64,000 nt of DNA, taken from positions 51,496,526 through 51,560,525 of the forward strand of contig OX246740.1 of assembly GCA_945910005.1 (NCBI GenBank). The letters are read 5' to 3'. The translations under genes and the position numbers were made by a program. Positions 54,432-64,000 of this stretch are shown piece after piece (the stretch's first letter is position 1; each line of letters opens with the position of its first letter). The stretch comes from Isoperla grammatica (Eukaryota; Arthropoda; Insecta; Plecoptera; Perlodidae). The notes below the pieces were generated by a model. That model did no database searches, was not told the DNA's origin, and saw only the letters and a list, made by a program, of their open reading frames with translations.

Positions 54432-55585
54432 GCTAGCTGCCATCTATCACACTCGCTGACCTACTATCGCGTAGTCACTGACACCACTGGAGGACAAACC
54501 CAGTAATATACGTAGCACCTTCTGCAATAGGCTTTTCCACGAAAATGAGACCCTAACCTTTCGTAAACATCATTCAAGGATTATGTTTAGTATTCTAGGT
54601 GCGTCCGCGCTAACTACTTTCGCCTGTTGCCTGGTAACTGCTTTGCACACACTACCGGGAGCTGAGGCCTGTTTGAGGTCTCATTTCCTATCAAGTATAT
54701 CACTATTAGCAAGCAATACAACTAAGTATAATGATTTAGTTACAGATAATATGAGGGTATTTTTTCTGGCTGTATAAAACTCCGCAATAGTCCACCAATA
54801 AATTGTTAATCCTAAAAATAAACCAAGAAAATAATAATAATTACAAACGAATATGGTGCAATTATGTAACAAACGGAAATTATAAAATGTTCTAAAAATA
54901 CGTCAAGGAGATTTGTCCCATTCAATTCGAGCAATTACCGTTATAGTTTTATCTGTGATGTCGCTAAAAATATAAAAAAGCAATTACAATTACAATTTGT
55001 TCGTAGAATACAGACATTTCACGTATACAAAAACAGGCAATATGTATAAACTCACGAATGAATTGACTTTAGATACGATCCATTAGGTGGAGAGGGGGGA
55101 GGGGGGGGGGGGCTACGGTAATTGCAATTCCAAGACGTAATATATTAGACGTTCTTGTAGATGTAGGGTATAGAGCGTAGGTTGGAAGTAGTTGAGCAAG
55201 TACGTAATATATTACTCTACTCTCTCTACCCACTCAACTGTAAGGATTGATTTTCAATCCCCCCATGAGAAGGTCCAGCATGCTCCAGCATACAGCACGT
55301 GGGTGGGTGACTGCAGACTGCAACCATACAAGCACGTACTGTTTGCGAGAGCACTAGCTAGTCATGCACCTCTAAATATACATTATGTTATCTTTGTTAT
55401 GTTTGTGTCAGCTAGAACAACCGCGTTTTGTTATACATCTCGCTCGTTCTTCAATAAAGGTTGTTCAGTGTAAAATGAATCCCTATAGAGTATAGACCCA
55501 CTTGTACAACCGTCTAATTGTATAAAGGAAGGGTAATACAGAAACCTTATTTACCGTAACATTTGGAGCCGTACTCATATAAATA
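54432..55585. other. Non-coding interval, no gene seen
   Basis: Contains a G tract at about 55,094-55,111. Open frames are short and carry no recognisable content. Confidence 0.3.
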
Positions 55586-55822
55586 CAAAGTTGTTCTGAA
55601 TCGGCCTTGTTGATTCTGATATTTGTCCGCAGGTGTTCGCACTTTCCAATCACTGATTCATATGTTTCGTATTTGAAATATCGATCTTTGATTGGTTATC
55701 GCTCACTCGCCGATGGTGTTCGGAGCCTACAGGGTTGGTTTAGTCGCTTTGAATTAAAGTCCCCCACTGCAAATCAGTTTCGTTACTGAGTGGGTAGACT
55801 CTAAATCTGAATTTTTTTTTTT
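55586..55822 (+). repeat. 240-bp retroposon, copy 3
   Basis: AAGTTGTTCTGAATCGGCC...CGCAGGTGTTCGCACTTTCC...GAGTGGGTAGACTCTAAATC with a poly-T tail. This copy keeps the uninterrupted target sequence CCGCAGGTGTTCG that is split by a MITE in the copy at 62 kb. Confidence 0.85.
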
Positions 55823-56500
55823 AAAGGGATAGTCAGATGAAGAACTAAAAAATCACCAATTAGTCATTAGTCCATGAAATTCAGTTATGTGTAAAATACA
55901 ATTGATATAGGTTGCTTCAATGCAAGAAAAAAAATAGTGAACAATTAGCTATTCTACAGATTCCCTTCGGCAGCTCTTGCTGCATTTTTCTTGTAAAGCG
56001 TAGTGTAACTGTATCGGTTCTGAGGTCGCTGGCGCCTTCCCGATAGACAGAGGACTCATTGTGTTATACGAGACCAGCCCGCGCTCCGCGAAACGCTCGG
56101 CGACTGCGGACAGTACCGCTCAAACCCGATTGAAACTTTTCTACACATCATGTCACAAAAAAATTAATTGCAGGGTATTTTGTAGAAGTTAACGTTCGTA
56201 CTAAGAAGCATGTTATCGGTGGAGAAACGATGCACATTAAACCTCGTGATCGATTTTTGATCAGTGCCCTATTTTAGCGGTGGTTTTACTTTCTCAAGGC
56301 AACATTTCTTTTATATGGGAATTACCATCAGAAAAGTTGCTCGGTGCTACTTGGTAGCACCAAACCAAATAAACGCGTTTTCTTTAATTTTTTAACCGCC
56401 TGCTTTTAAAGTATGGTATATTTTAGTCATGTTTTTTATATTTAAAGGTGGACATCTACAAATGGTAGTTCTTTAGTTTTTCACCCGACAATCCCTTTAA
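55821..56500. mobile_element. TTAA-target DNA transposon, non-autonomous
   Basis: The ends are TTAAAGGGATAGTCAG with a GAAGAACTAAA block, and the matching reverse complement CAATCCCTTTAA. TTAA flanks both sides (55,821-55,824 and 56,497-56,500), as for piggyBac- or Kolobok-type elements. About 672 bp between the target copies, with no transposase. It inserted at the tail of the 240-bp retroposon. Confidence 0.8.
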
Positions 56501-57215
56501 TATATGTGTGTATTTCCCTTCTGATATTCTAGTCTCACGTTCAAAAGAGTAACAACACCAAACAGGAAGCCAAACAAAATGATTCATCTAAGAAAAATGA
56601 GCACGGAGGGTACTAAAATTGATACAAATGAAAACACTCGTCGGGGTGTGATATTAGTCTGATGAAGATTGCTTGTCCGTGTGTATTGCAGGTGTCCGTC
56701 CAACGTGGGTGCCTCTATGTTACGTCACACCCACCTCAGACGACTCTGCATAATACCACATCGGGTGGTCAACGTGGAGATGACGAGACTAGTGCACAGA
56801 GAGAAACCTAAGAATTGTACCGATTGTCTGCACAACCTGGCACCTACACCAAATATTCGTCACTACGTACCACCGCATTACTTTGTTTATTTATTTATGT
56901 CTATCCTATTCAGTTATAAAAAATGATTTACAAAGGAGGACCTTAAATAAAACTAGGCCGTGAACTAGGCTATGCAAATAATTAATAATAATCTAATCAT
57001 AAATATCAATAACAACCAAAACAAAACAAACTACTGTACTATAAAAAAATTCAAGAACAAGAACAAATAATTGAGAAACTAAATAAAATCATATCAAGTG
57101 GAAATGCAATATAAAAGTGAAAAAAGAAGAGAAAGAAAAAAATGAAAAAATAACTCTTTGAGATAATATATGTTCATAAATAAGTGATTTGTATCGGTTG
57201 AGATTTGTGGTGGAC
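56501..57215. other. Non-coding interval with one weak exon-like piece
   Basis: An acceptor-like TATTGCAG at about 56,691 precedes a short open stretch, but neither a partner exon nor a domain is visible. The rest is AT-rich. Confidence 0.25.
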
Positions 57216-57425
57216 ATTTATACTAGGATTATTTGGTGTTTTACGACGTACTCGATAGCTAGGTTATAGGATGTCGGCCAAATCTGATTCATCACATATC
57301 GCCGGGTCGTCATAAGGAGAACACAGTTGGGTGGGCGTTTAGGTCGAAAAGAGGGCCGTTATGAATGAGAATGAGAAGACAGACAGACGAAAACGAGGAA
57401 AAAGTGAGTAAGATAATAATGGAAT
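57216..57425 (-). repeat. SINE-like repeat (GACGACCC family), copy 4
   Basis: GGTGTTTTACGACGTACTCG...GTCGGCCAAATCTGATTC...GCCGGGTCGTCATAAGG is the clearest copy of the family seen at 1.7, 33.9 and 52.1 kb. Confidence 0.7.
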
Positions 57426-57744
57426 GAACAATAATATGTACGTATGTAATTACAGGTATTTTAAAAGCTTGAAATGTAGCCTATATCTTTTACTATATAT
57501 AAATATTCTAGTTTAAGTTATATAAACTTGGAAACGCAGATATTAACTCTTGATTGCAGTATATTGTGTTTCATTTATTTGTCTAGAGATGTTATCCAAT
57601 GCTGCTAATAAAAACAAGTAAAGAAACAAACAAGTACTGTGGTAATATTGGGATTTGGTGCAGGTGCCGGGTTGGTCAGACATCTCACGTCACAGCCGAC
57701 ACGTAAGCTTTGAAGACACTTTGCATCAGCCTTGACCCCGCCAC
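57426..57744. other. Non-coding interval, no gene seen
   Basis: AT-rich DNA up to the heptamer array, with no coding or repeat structure recognised. Confidence 0.3.
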
Positions 57745-57807
57745 TGTGACGTGTGACGTGTGACGTGTGACGTGTGACGTGTGACGTGTGACGTGTGACG
57801 TGTGACG
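57745..57807. repeat. TGTGACG heptamer, nine copies
   Basis: Nine exact tandem copies of TGTGACG. Each junction forms TGACGTGTGACG, so the array is a run of CRE half-sites. The same TGTGACG string is part of the 42-bp satellite unit. Confidence 0.95.
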
Positions 57808-58261
57808 TGTGTGCCTCGCCCGGCCTAGTTCAAGTTCACGGTATAAGTTGCGTGATAACACGGATATTATTAGCGAGATATGTTCACACACACATCCATG
57901 GGACCGTGACCCGCCCACTGACTGGGATCGAAAGACGCAATCGATTCGAAGAAATTGTCAATTTATATCGCGGCAATGTCGAGGAATCACAAAAAACTGG
58001 TAAAATTATCACCTTTATTTGTGGAGAAGTATTTTAAACAAATTTGATTTTCGCTGAATTGCTTCAACAATAATCAGTAATAGCCGATTATTAAGTTTGA
58101 TCACAGTATTGTGTATTATTTATGTTAAAATATGATTATCATCCGTGCTGACGTATTCGACGAATTTAAACGCTGGTACAGAAAATCACGGTTATTTCGT
58201 TCCGGGTTTGAAGTCTTGCTTGTGTATATAGATATCGTGTTTTGTTTTTCGTCTTCATATT
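57808..58261. other. Non-coding interval, no gene seen
   Basis: Short open frames only, none with recognisable content. Confidence 0.3.
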
Positions 58262-58525
58262 ATGGGGAGGCGTACAACAAACGACTACACTGCAGCGCTG
58301 CGAGCGTTCCGGCCACTGAGCTCCGCCTGCTAGAATTAACCGAAACCCCATCGAGGAGGCAGTGCCCTAGTTATTATTGTAAAAATATCCAAAGATTCAA
58401 AAGAAAGCAAATTGTTTTGCAATGACTTAAGAATTCGAATTGTTGAAATTGTGCGTATCCAATATTCAGTGACCGTTGGCCGGATCGCTCGCAACGCTCT
58501 CTGTGTACTTGTTACGCCTCCCCAT
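58262..58525. mobile_element. Foldback MITE with ATT flanks
   Basis: ATGGGGAGGCGTACAAC at the left and GTTACGCCTCCCCAT at the right are inverted copies; the pairing extends into GAGCGTTCCGGCCAC / GTTGGCCGGATCGCTC. ATT flanks both sides. 264 bp, non-coding. Confidence 0.75.
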
Positions 58526-59100
58526 ATTACCCAAATTAACATCGCTGCCAAAATATATGAGACGTCAATGTTTATGTAGATCATATCATCATCCGTACGG
58601 TATTGAAACGAAAACACGGATGTTATTGACGGTATTAACATAACTTAAAAAAAAAAATAGTTTTCTAAGAAAGATGCGCTTTTATCCAAACATCTTCTTT
58701 AAACTAGCATCACTGCCAAAATATATGACGAATATCATCATCCGTATTCGAACGAAAACACGGAAGTTATTGTTATAGGAAAACAGAGAAGATGTGGTCC
58801 ATGATGCATAGCGAATACACAGGCCCCATAACGTAGTCTTGACTCTGCAATCTGCATCCCGCTTACTAATATAACATTATATAATTCAATATCCGGCGAG
58901 TGGCGGTGAGTTTCCGTACTAGCGCTATCGTGTATACCTGTGTCGAGCGGACATAATCAATGGAAATTTCCACTGTCTCGTATGCTGACGTATGCGCTAT
59001 GACAATGCACCGACCACAACTAGGTCACCGTGCATGTTATATGTTGTGTCGGCGGTTCCATTCATAAGATTTCACTATAGGCGCCGTGTTGTGGCCTCGA
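58526..59100. repeat. Two related SINE-tail phrases
   Basis: CATCGCTGCCAAAATATATGAG and a second CATCACTGCCAAAATATATGA (58,543 and 58,709) are each followed by CATCATCCGTA and AACGAAAACACGGA. This is a diverged direct duplication, probably of SINE origin. Confidence 0.5.
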
Positions 59101-59290
59101 ACTGTGGTTATCTCATTAGATGAGCCGGAGGTCATTATGCGTTGATCTTGGAATTACGGGTTCGTGTCCTGGCTTGGGTATAAATACTATGAAGCGTCAT
59201 CTTTTGATTAGGATCGTTGTCAAAATATGAGACGTTAAGTCCAAGACTACCATTTTCTGGGTTCGAATCCCGTTTGGAGTTCATTTTTAC
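59100..59290 (+). repeat. tRNA-like SINE pieces
   Basis: Two B-box-like strings are seen: ACGGGTTCGTGTCCTGGC near 59,156 and TGGGTTCGAATCCCGTTTGG near 59,258, the latter a perfect B box. The phrase ATGAGACGTTAAGTCC links it to the GACGTTAAACCCC SINE family. Confidence 0.45.
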
Positions 59291-61950
59291 AGTCATCACA
59301 ATCATGCATTAGTTTTATCAATATTTAATTTTGCCTGTTTTTTTTTTTAGTATTTCATTAGCTACAGCTTATATTGATGATGAGTGATTGTAATTATTCA
59401 TTTATGTAACTTCTTTTTCCTGTTTCTTCATAGTCCACTTCTTCTTCTTCTTAATCGTAATGTTACCGTGCCAATACTTGTTTTGTATGTAGTATATAGA
59501 TAGCGCACCTAAAGACGTACACTCTGTACAAAAACCAATCTAACTTACGGTTCAGTGTCCGACGTGTACATATATGCTATATTTGTACACACAATAAAAC
59601 CGTATTTCTCCTCGTCTACCGATGTGTCACACCCTGAGGTGACCAGCTGTCATCGTTGTCTAGTCTTTGTGGCGCCGTTCATGAGTCAACAGAGAGCCCC
59701 AATACCACTCTACGGTTTGCCCTGCTACCAGAGGTCATGTTGTACGAGTCTGCTCTTGAAAGTTTATACCCATAGTTATACACGTATGTTTATAGAACAG
59801 CAAAACTCTGCAATAACATTGTAAAAAAATAAATGAACAAGTAGATTTGGTTACGTTAATTAATTAATTAATGAAATCATAAAACAACAAACACTACCAT
59901 TGAAACCACTACGGTCCAGTCTTACAATGTCCCAATAACTACTTTTTCGTCGAAAAGCTTGTTTTCTCCATGGCAACGACCAATCAAAACTCTTGAAAAC
60001 CACCAAATAGCTTAATTATTGCTCCACTGTTATGTATGAAGAACGACCACTAAAATCTCCACGCACAACAAAGGTTAACGGTTCAAAATGTTACAACAAT
60101 TGTGTTTTATCCAAGAGGAAGAAGAATAATGATGATGATGATGATGAATATTATGATATCTGCAGACTTGGATAGTTTTTGGATATCGTCGTTTTAACTA
60201 TATCCATAAAGAGTACATGAAACATGATACGAGAATGTGTTTGGGTTGGGGTTGGATGATGGGGTCGACCACTCTTTAGGAACTGGGTTCGAGGGTTTGA
60301 AACTTCCTTGTACTTGTTAGTTTAGTGGGCGAAACGCATATATACATACATGACGATCAACGTTATTCATAATATGCAACTTTATGTCGTTGGTCTCTCT
60401 AGTTCTTCACACAGGGTAGGCTAGGCCACGTGCCGATATGGGTACCTCCTCACTCCCCCGTCTACATGGTAGTTAATTGCAGCCCATGGTCAGGTATTAT
60501 CACCTTCTGTCGTCTTTATTTCTTTGAAAGTACCAATAAAAGAGATATAAAACTTCATCCATTACGAGCGTTCGTGCTTCATTACATTCCTTGTCGGTGC
60601 TGCGATCTATCAACGACGTCGCGAGTTCGACTTTCGAGACTTCCTCGGTCTCTAATAATAAATTCCCCCTCCTTCCCCTTTCCTCCCACTCTTCGGCCGC
60701 CAGCGAGACTGGATATCTCAATCCGGTTATTTCCAGTTCTCTTTCTCGCGCTTGCTTTAATTTATGTTATTTTGTTATATTTGTACAAGTAATTACAGTA
60801 GTCGGCTTGAGCCGGTTGCTGCGGCCGCCATGACGGGCGTCGTACAACGCCTCAGGCGTCGAAGAAGCTTCTAGAACGTTTATTATCACACCACTTGGTC
60901 ACTACTCATTAGCGTAAGCGTTGCTAGATGAGAAAACACTCTTACATATTATCAACATGGTTGGAGCTTTTTTTTAATTTTTTATACAAACATGTATTGT
61001 GTTATCACAGGTCACGTGGTCAATTGACATAAACAATGACGTTTATGTGGTCATCAACAACATGTCAAACAATAATGTATACAAAGAAAGCAAAGTCGAT
61101 GCGATAAGAGATTCAGTTAGGAGCCACTTCCAAGATGGCGGTTTAATGGGGTCGAACAATGGCGACGAAGACAACTTCTTGACAGTCTTACAAACCTTTC
61201 TCAACACTAAACGTATGGTTTCCTGCTTTTCTTTTAGCGTCGTTTCAATGATGACAGATAACTTGATGATGTGTTGATTACATTCTCCAATTGTAATTCT
61301 ATTTGCTTGAGACAACACCGGAATATTCTTGCGGTCATTTCTAGTACTGTTTTTAATTAGAAATATACAGAACAGAAATTTGTCTCTTTGCTCACTTTCA
61401 GCTCAGATGGTAAGAGCGTCGAAACCATAGAACCTGATTACGATTTATGATCGAGAAATGTTTTGAGAATTAATTACCATTATGGTACATATCCACATAC
61501 GTGATTGACGCTGTATCACACTTTTTAAAATAACAATGCACGTTTTAATTTCGGTTCACATGATCTCCGTTGCGTGACCCTACTCGTTTGCCATGTTTCG
61601 TGCCCCCCAGACCCCACCAACAGAGACGAATGGACTCATCGCCTCAGGAGACTCCCCCCCCCCCCCCTCCATTTAATTACACTATTTAAAATCTATCTTT
61701 GTGCAGCCGAAACACGTAGCGTGCAACGAAAGTAGTAAGGAACTGCGCAGTAGTCTTCGCTTGCGGGCTGCATGCTCGACTGGCGCCGGCCGGACACAGC
61801 AATAATTACAATCGTTTACCGAAACGTGGCCTGTACTCTACTAATTAGAGAGGTGGCCAAAGAAAACGAAAAACAAACACACGTTATAATGTGCAACTGT
61901 CTGCAGGGCGCGCTGGTATGTATAATGTAGCATTGGTTCATCACGTCACA
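59291..61950. other. Non-coding interval, no gene seen
   Basis: AT-rich DNA with (GAT)n at about 60,130-60,147, a CCATGGCAACGACC half X-box at about 59,969 and a C tract at 61,657-61,667. Several open frames of up to 120 codons have no recognisable domain or splice context. Confidence 0.4.
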
Positions 61951-61952
61951 TT

Positions 61953-61953
61953 C

Positions 61954-62028
<75 letters not shown>
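61953..62028. repeat. (CAA)n microsatellite, about 25 units
   Basis: Uninterrupted CAA/ACA trinucleotides. On the minus strand they create a poly-cysteine frame, which is an artefact. Confidence 0.98.
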
Positions 62029-62055
62029 TGACCTAGCAACGAAGCACTCAACAAA

Positions 62056-62545
62056 CTCAAAGTTGTTCTGAATCGGCCTAGTTGATTCTGGCACTTGACC
62101 GCAGGGCCTGGATTCACAAAGATGCCTAACTCTAAGTTGTCCTAAGTTAGGCAAATCCTAGATAGATAAATGAAGATAAATCATCCTTGGGTATTACTGC
62201 ACATTCACAAATACAATATTATTAGTTAAACTGTTGTTATATAACTATATTGTATCTTAAGGACATTGCAGAGCGATATATGCGTGATTAATTTCACTAA
62301 GATTTGCCTAAACTAGGACGTCTTAGCACTAGGCACTTTTGTGAATCTGGGCCCAGGTGTTCGCACTGTCCAATCACTGATTCATATGTTTCATATTTGA
62401 CATATCGATCTTTGGTTATTGCTCACTCGCCGATGGTGTTCGGAGCCTACATGGTTGGTTAAGTCGCTTTAAATTGAAGTCCCCCACTGAAAATCAGTCT
62501 TGTTACTGAGTGGGTAGACTCTAAATGTGAATTTATTTGTTTTAT
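62056..62545 (+). repeat. 240-bp retroposon, copy 4, split by a MITE
   Basis: The left part AAGTTGTTCTGAATCGGCC runs to CCGCAG at 62,104, and the right part resumes with CAGGTGTTCGCACTGTCC at 62,354. Compared with the copy at 55.6 kb, exactly one 249-bp insertion plus a CAG duplication separates them. Confidence 0.9.
62105..62353. mobile_element. MITE nested in a retroposon, CAG target duplication
   Basis: The ends GGCCTGGATTCACAAA and TTTGTGAATCTGGGCC are inverted repeats. CAG is duplicated at 62,102-62,104 and 62,354-62,356. The GGCCxGxxTCACAAA terminus is typical of PIF/Harbinger-related MITEs. 249 bp, non-coding. Confidence 0.92.
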
Positions 62546-62799
62546 ATAAAGGTCATTTCCTTACTCTCCTTTACTAACGAACGTTATGTTACGACCTTTT
62601 AATTTACAAAACAAATCCTTCTTGTACACAACAATGCAAGTTATGACAAACAAATGTCTCTGAATTATGCACAGAACAGAATCAAAAAAGAGTTCCAGTG
62701 CCACCCAAGATTTGGTGGAGGAGGCGCTTAATTTCGATACTGACTTCCACTTGTATATCGAAATCGCTTCGATTTGCCAGGAGAAGACTACAAGCCGGC

Positions 62800-63055
62800 G
62801 ATAAATAAATAAAAATAAATAAATTCACATTTAGAGTCTACCCACTCAAGTAACGAAACTGATTTTCAGTGGGGGACTTTAATTTAACGCGACTAAACCA
62901 ACCCTGTAGGCTCCGAACACCGTCGACGAGTGAGCGATAACCAATCAAAGATCGATATTACAAATACGAAACATATATGAATCAGTGATTGGACAGTGCG
63001 AACACTTGTGGACAAATGTCAGAATCAACAAGGCCAACTCAGAACAACTTTGAAT
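62800..63055 (-). repeat. 240-bp retroposon, copy 5
   Basis: AT-rich AAATAAATAAATTC tail at the left, ending AACAAGGCCAACTCAG. It faces copy 4 in inverted orientation across about 250 bp, so the pair can form a large hairpin. Confidence 0.88.
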
Positions 63056-63154
63056 TAATTGAGTGCTTCGTTTCTAGGACTGCTCCAAAGTCACTGTTTA
63101 CTTATTCCTAAGCCAAGAAGTAATGGAACTGAATCCATATTAGAAGTTACAAAA

Positions 63155-63240
63155 CTTCTGCCTGAACTGGGATTTGAACCCGGGACCTTGTGCATTGGAA
63201 GCAGGGATGCTAACCACTGGACCAACGAGCCACCTGACCT
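63155..63240 (-). repeat. tRNA-like SINE head, Gly-TCC-like
   Basis: The minus strand reads GTGGCTCGTTGGTCCAGTGG (A box region), CTTCCAA (an anticodon-loop-like string with TCC) and CCCGGGTTCAAATCCCAG (a strong B box). The acceptor stem ends do not pair, so it is a tRNA-derived SINE rather than a functional tRNA. Confidence 0.55.
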
Positions 63241-64000
63241 AGGCGATGAATATCGCCTCACGTCCTGATAGCCCTCGTTGAGAACTCTAGAGAACTCAGC
63301 CCGTCTAAAGTCTAGACCTACAATCCTACGCGTTCACCTCTGCAGAATACTTCGTGTGTAATCATGTATGCTGTATTGTGGAAACTAAATCCAATCTAAC
63401 CGCGCGTCCTCTAAAAGGAAATGAACCAGAAATGTGTGACGAAGGAACGAGAATGGAAAATGTGAAATGGAAAATTCACGTCGCCTACACAAGGTATGTC
63501 GGCGACGTCTCTCTCCCCATCGTGAAGCTGCGTGGGAGCGACACAATGCGAGAGAGAGAGAGAGAGAGAGGGACCCACGACGGTCCAGGATGAAAGGAAA
63601 GGAGGTACGAAATAAACCCACACGATAAGGGTGGATCTATACTCCACTTACAGTAGATATTGCTGTTGGGACTTTCGGTTACACAATTGGGGAGCTGCCA
63701 TAGAAAGTGGATGGGAACGGGGAACGATATTTTTACGTTCAATCGGGGTGGAGTCTTTCTTTTAGAGGAGAACCTTTATTCTAGTGATTCAATATTTATG
63801 GTTACAACAACCTCTTAAGTAAAATGTCAGTCGTTCCGTTCCTCTAAGATCTAAAAAAAAGACCTAGCGGTGGCTCGTCGAACTTGACATTGAGGTCTAC
63901 CGCTGGAAACTCTCTTGTACAATATTTCGAATATTTATATCACGGGCAGTGACTCGAGCATGTCTACAAGGCTGTGACTTGCCTTCTGCAGCTGCTCTCA
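63241..64000. other. Right edge, no gene seen
   Basis: Contains a (GA)n microsatellite at about 63,549-63,570. Open frames on both strands are caused by it. No gene is recognised up to the window end. Confidence 0.4.

Noticed and set aside
56691..56812. Acceptor-preceded open stretch
   Set aside because: No partner donor or upstream exon and no similarity that I recognise.
61043..61318. 91-codon minus-strand frame with a Lys-rich helix-like stretch
   Set aside because: No domain, no splice context and an equally long frame on the opposite strand.
61816..62154. Open frame with a poly-cysteine run
   Set aside because: Produced by the (CAA)n microsatellite read on the other strand.
63155..63240. 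Functional tRNA-Gly
   Set aside because: B box and anticodon-like loop are present, but the acceptor stem ends do not pair and SINE-like sequence follows.

Overview
This is eukaryotic DNA, almost certainly from an animal. The evidence is intron-containing genes with GT/AG splice sites, very wide gene spacing, several tRNA-derived SINE-like repeats, an animal-type non-LTR retrotransposon, many short inverted-repeat DNA transposons and long satellite arrays. The COQ8 gene has animal architecture, and the secreted protein at the left end looks to me like arthropod matrix or cuticle-type proteins, so an arthropod (perhaps a crustacean) is my best guess. I cannot name a species.

Layout. 1-3,386: non-coding DNA with SINE-like pieces. 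3,387-6,074 (+): the large last exon of a secreted, Thr/Pro-rich, N-glycosylatable protein with four LGL-type motifs. 6,075-7,650: 3' flank and a Penelope-like remnant with a hammerhead-like fold. 7,651-27,912 (-): a complete COQ8 (ADCK3/ADCK4-type) gene of nine coding exons whose joined phases give 644 residues. Its intron 7 holds a 5'-truncated LINE with an intact reverse transcriptase. Intron 2 holds a hAT-type MITE right beside a splice donor. Intron 1 holds a 10.7-kb element (16,550-27,264) with terminal inverted repeats and long subterminal arrays, which itself carries a second hAT element with a perfect 8-bp target duplication. A second, diverged but intact copy of COQ8 coding exon 1 lies at 30,276-30,401 (-).

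31,794-32,940: a small THAP-bearing DNA transposon with an AT target duplication (ISL2EU-like). 33-36 kb: G/C homopolymers, SINEs and a 240-bp retroposon. 36,162-49,564: the most striking feature, about 319 head-to-tail copies of a 42-bp unit with no net length change over 13.4 kb. Every unit carries a CRE-like TGACGTCA, usually overlapping a CACGTG E-box, followed by a TATA-like ATATAAAA. Because 42 is divisible by 3, the minus strand is one uninterrupted 4,525-codon frame. 49.6-64 kb: no convincing gene. It holds SINEs, TTAA- and 3-bp-target transposons, one of them nested in a retroposon, and microsatellites.

How it fits together. The only well-supported cellular genes are COQ8 (mitochondrial coenzyme Q biosynthesis) and the secreted protein; they converge and have no evident functional link. 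The rest is mobile or satellite DNA. The main biological questions are whether the CRE/E-box/TATA satellite is transcribed or binds transcription factors, and whether COQ8 uses two alternative N-terminal exons.
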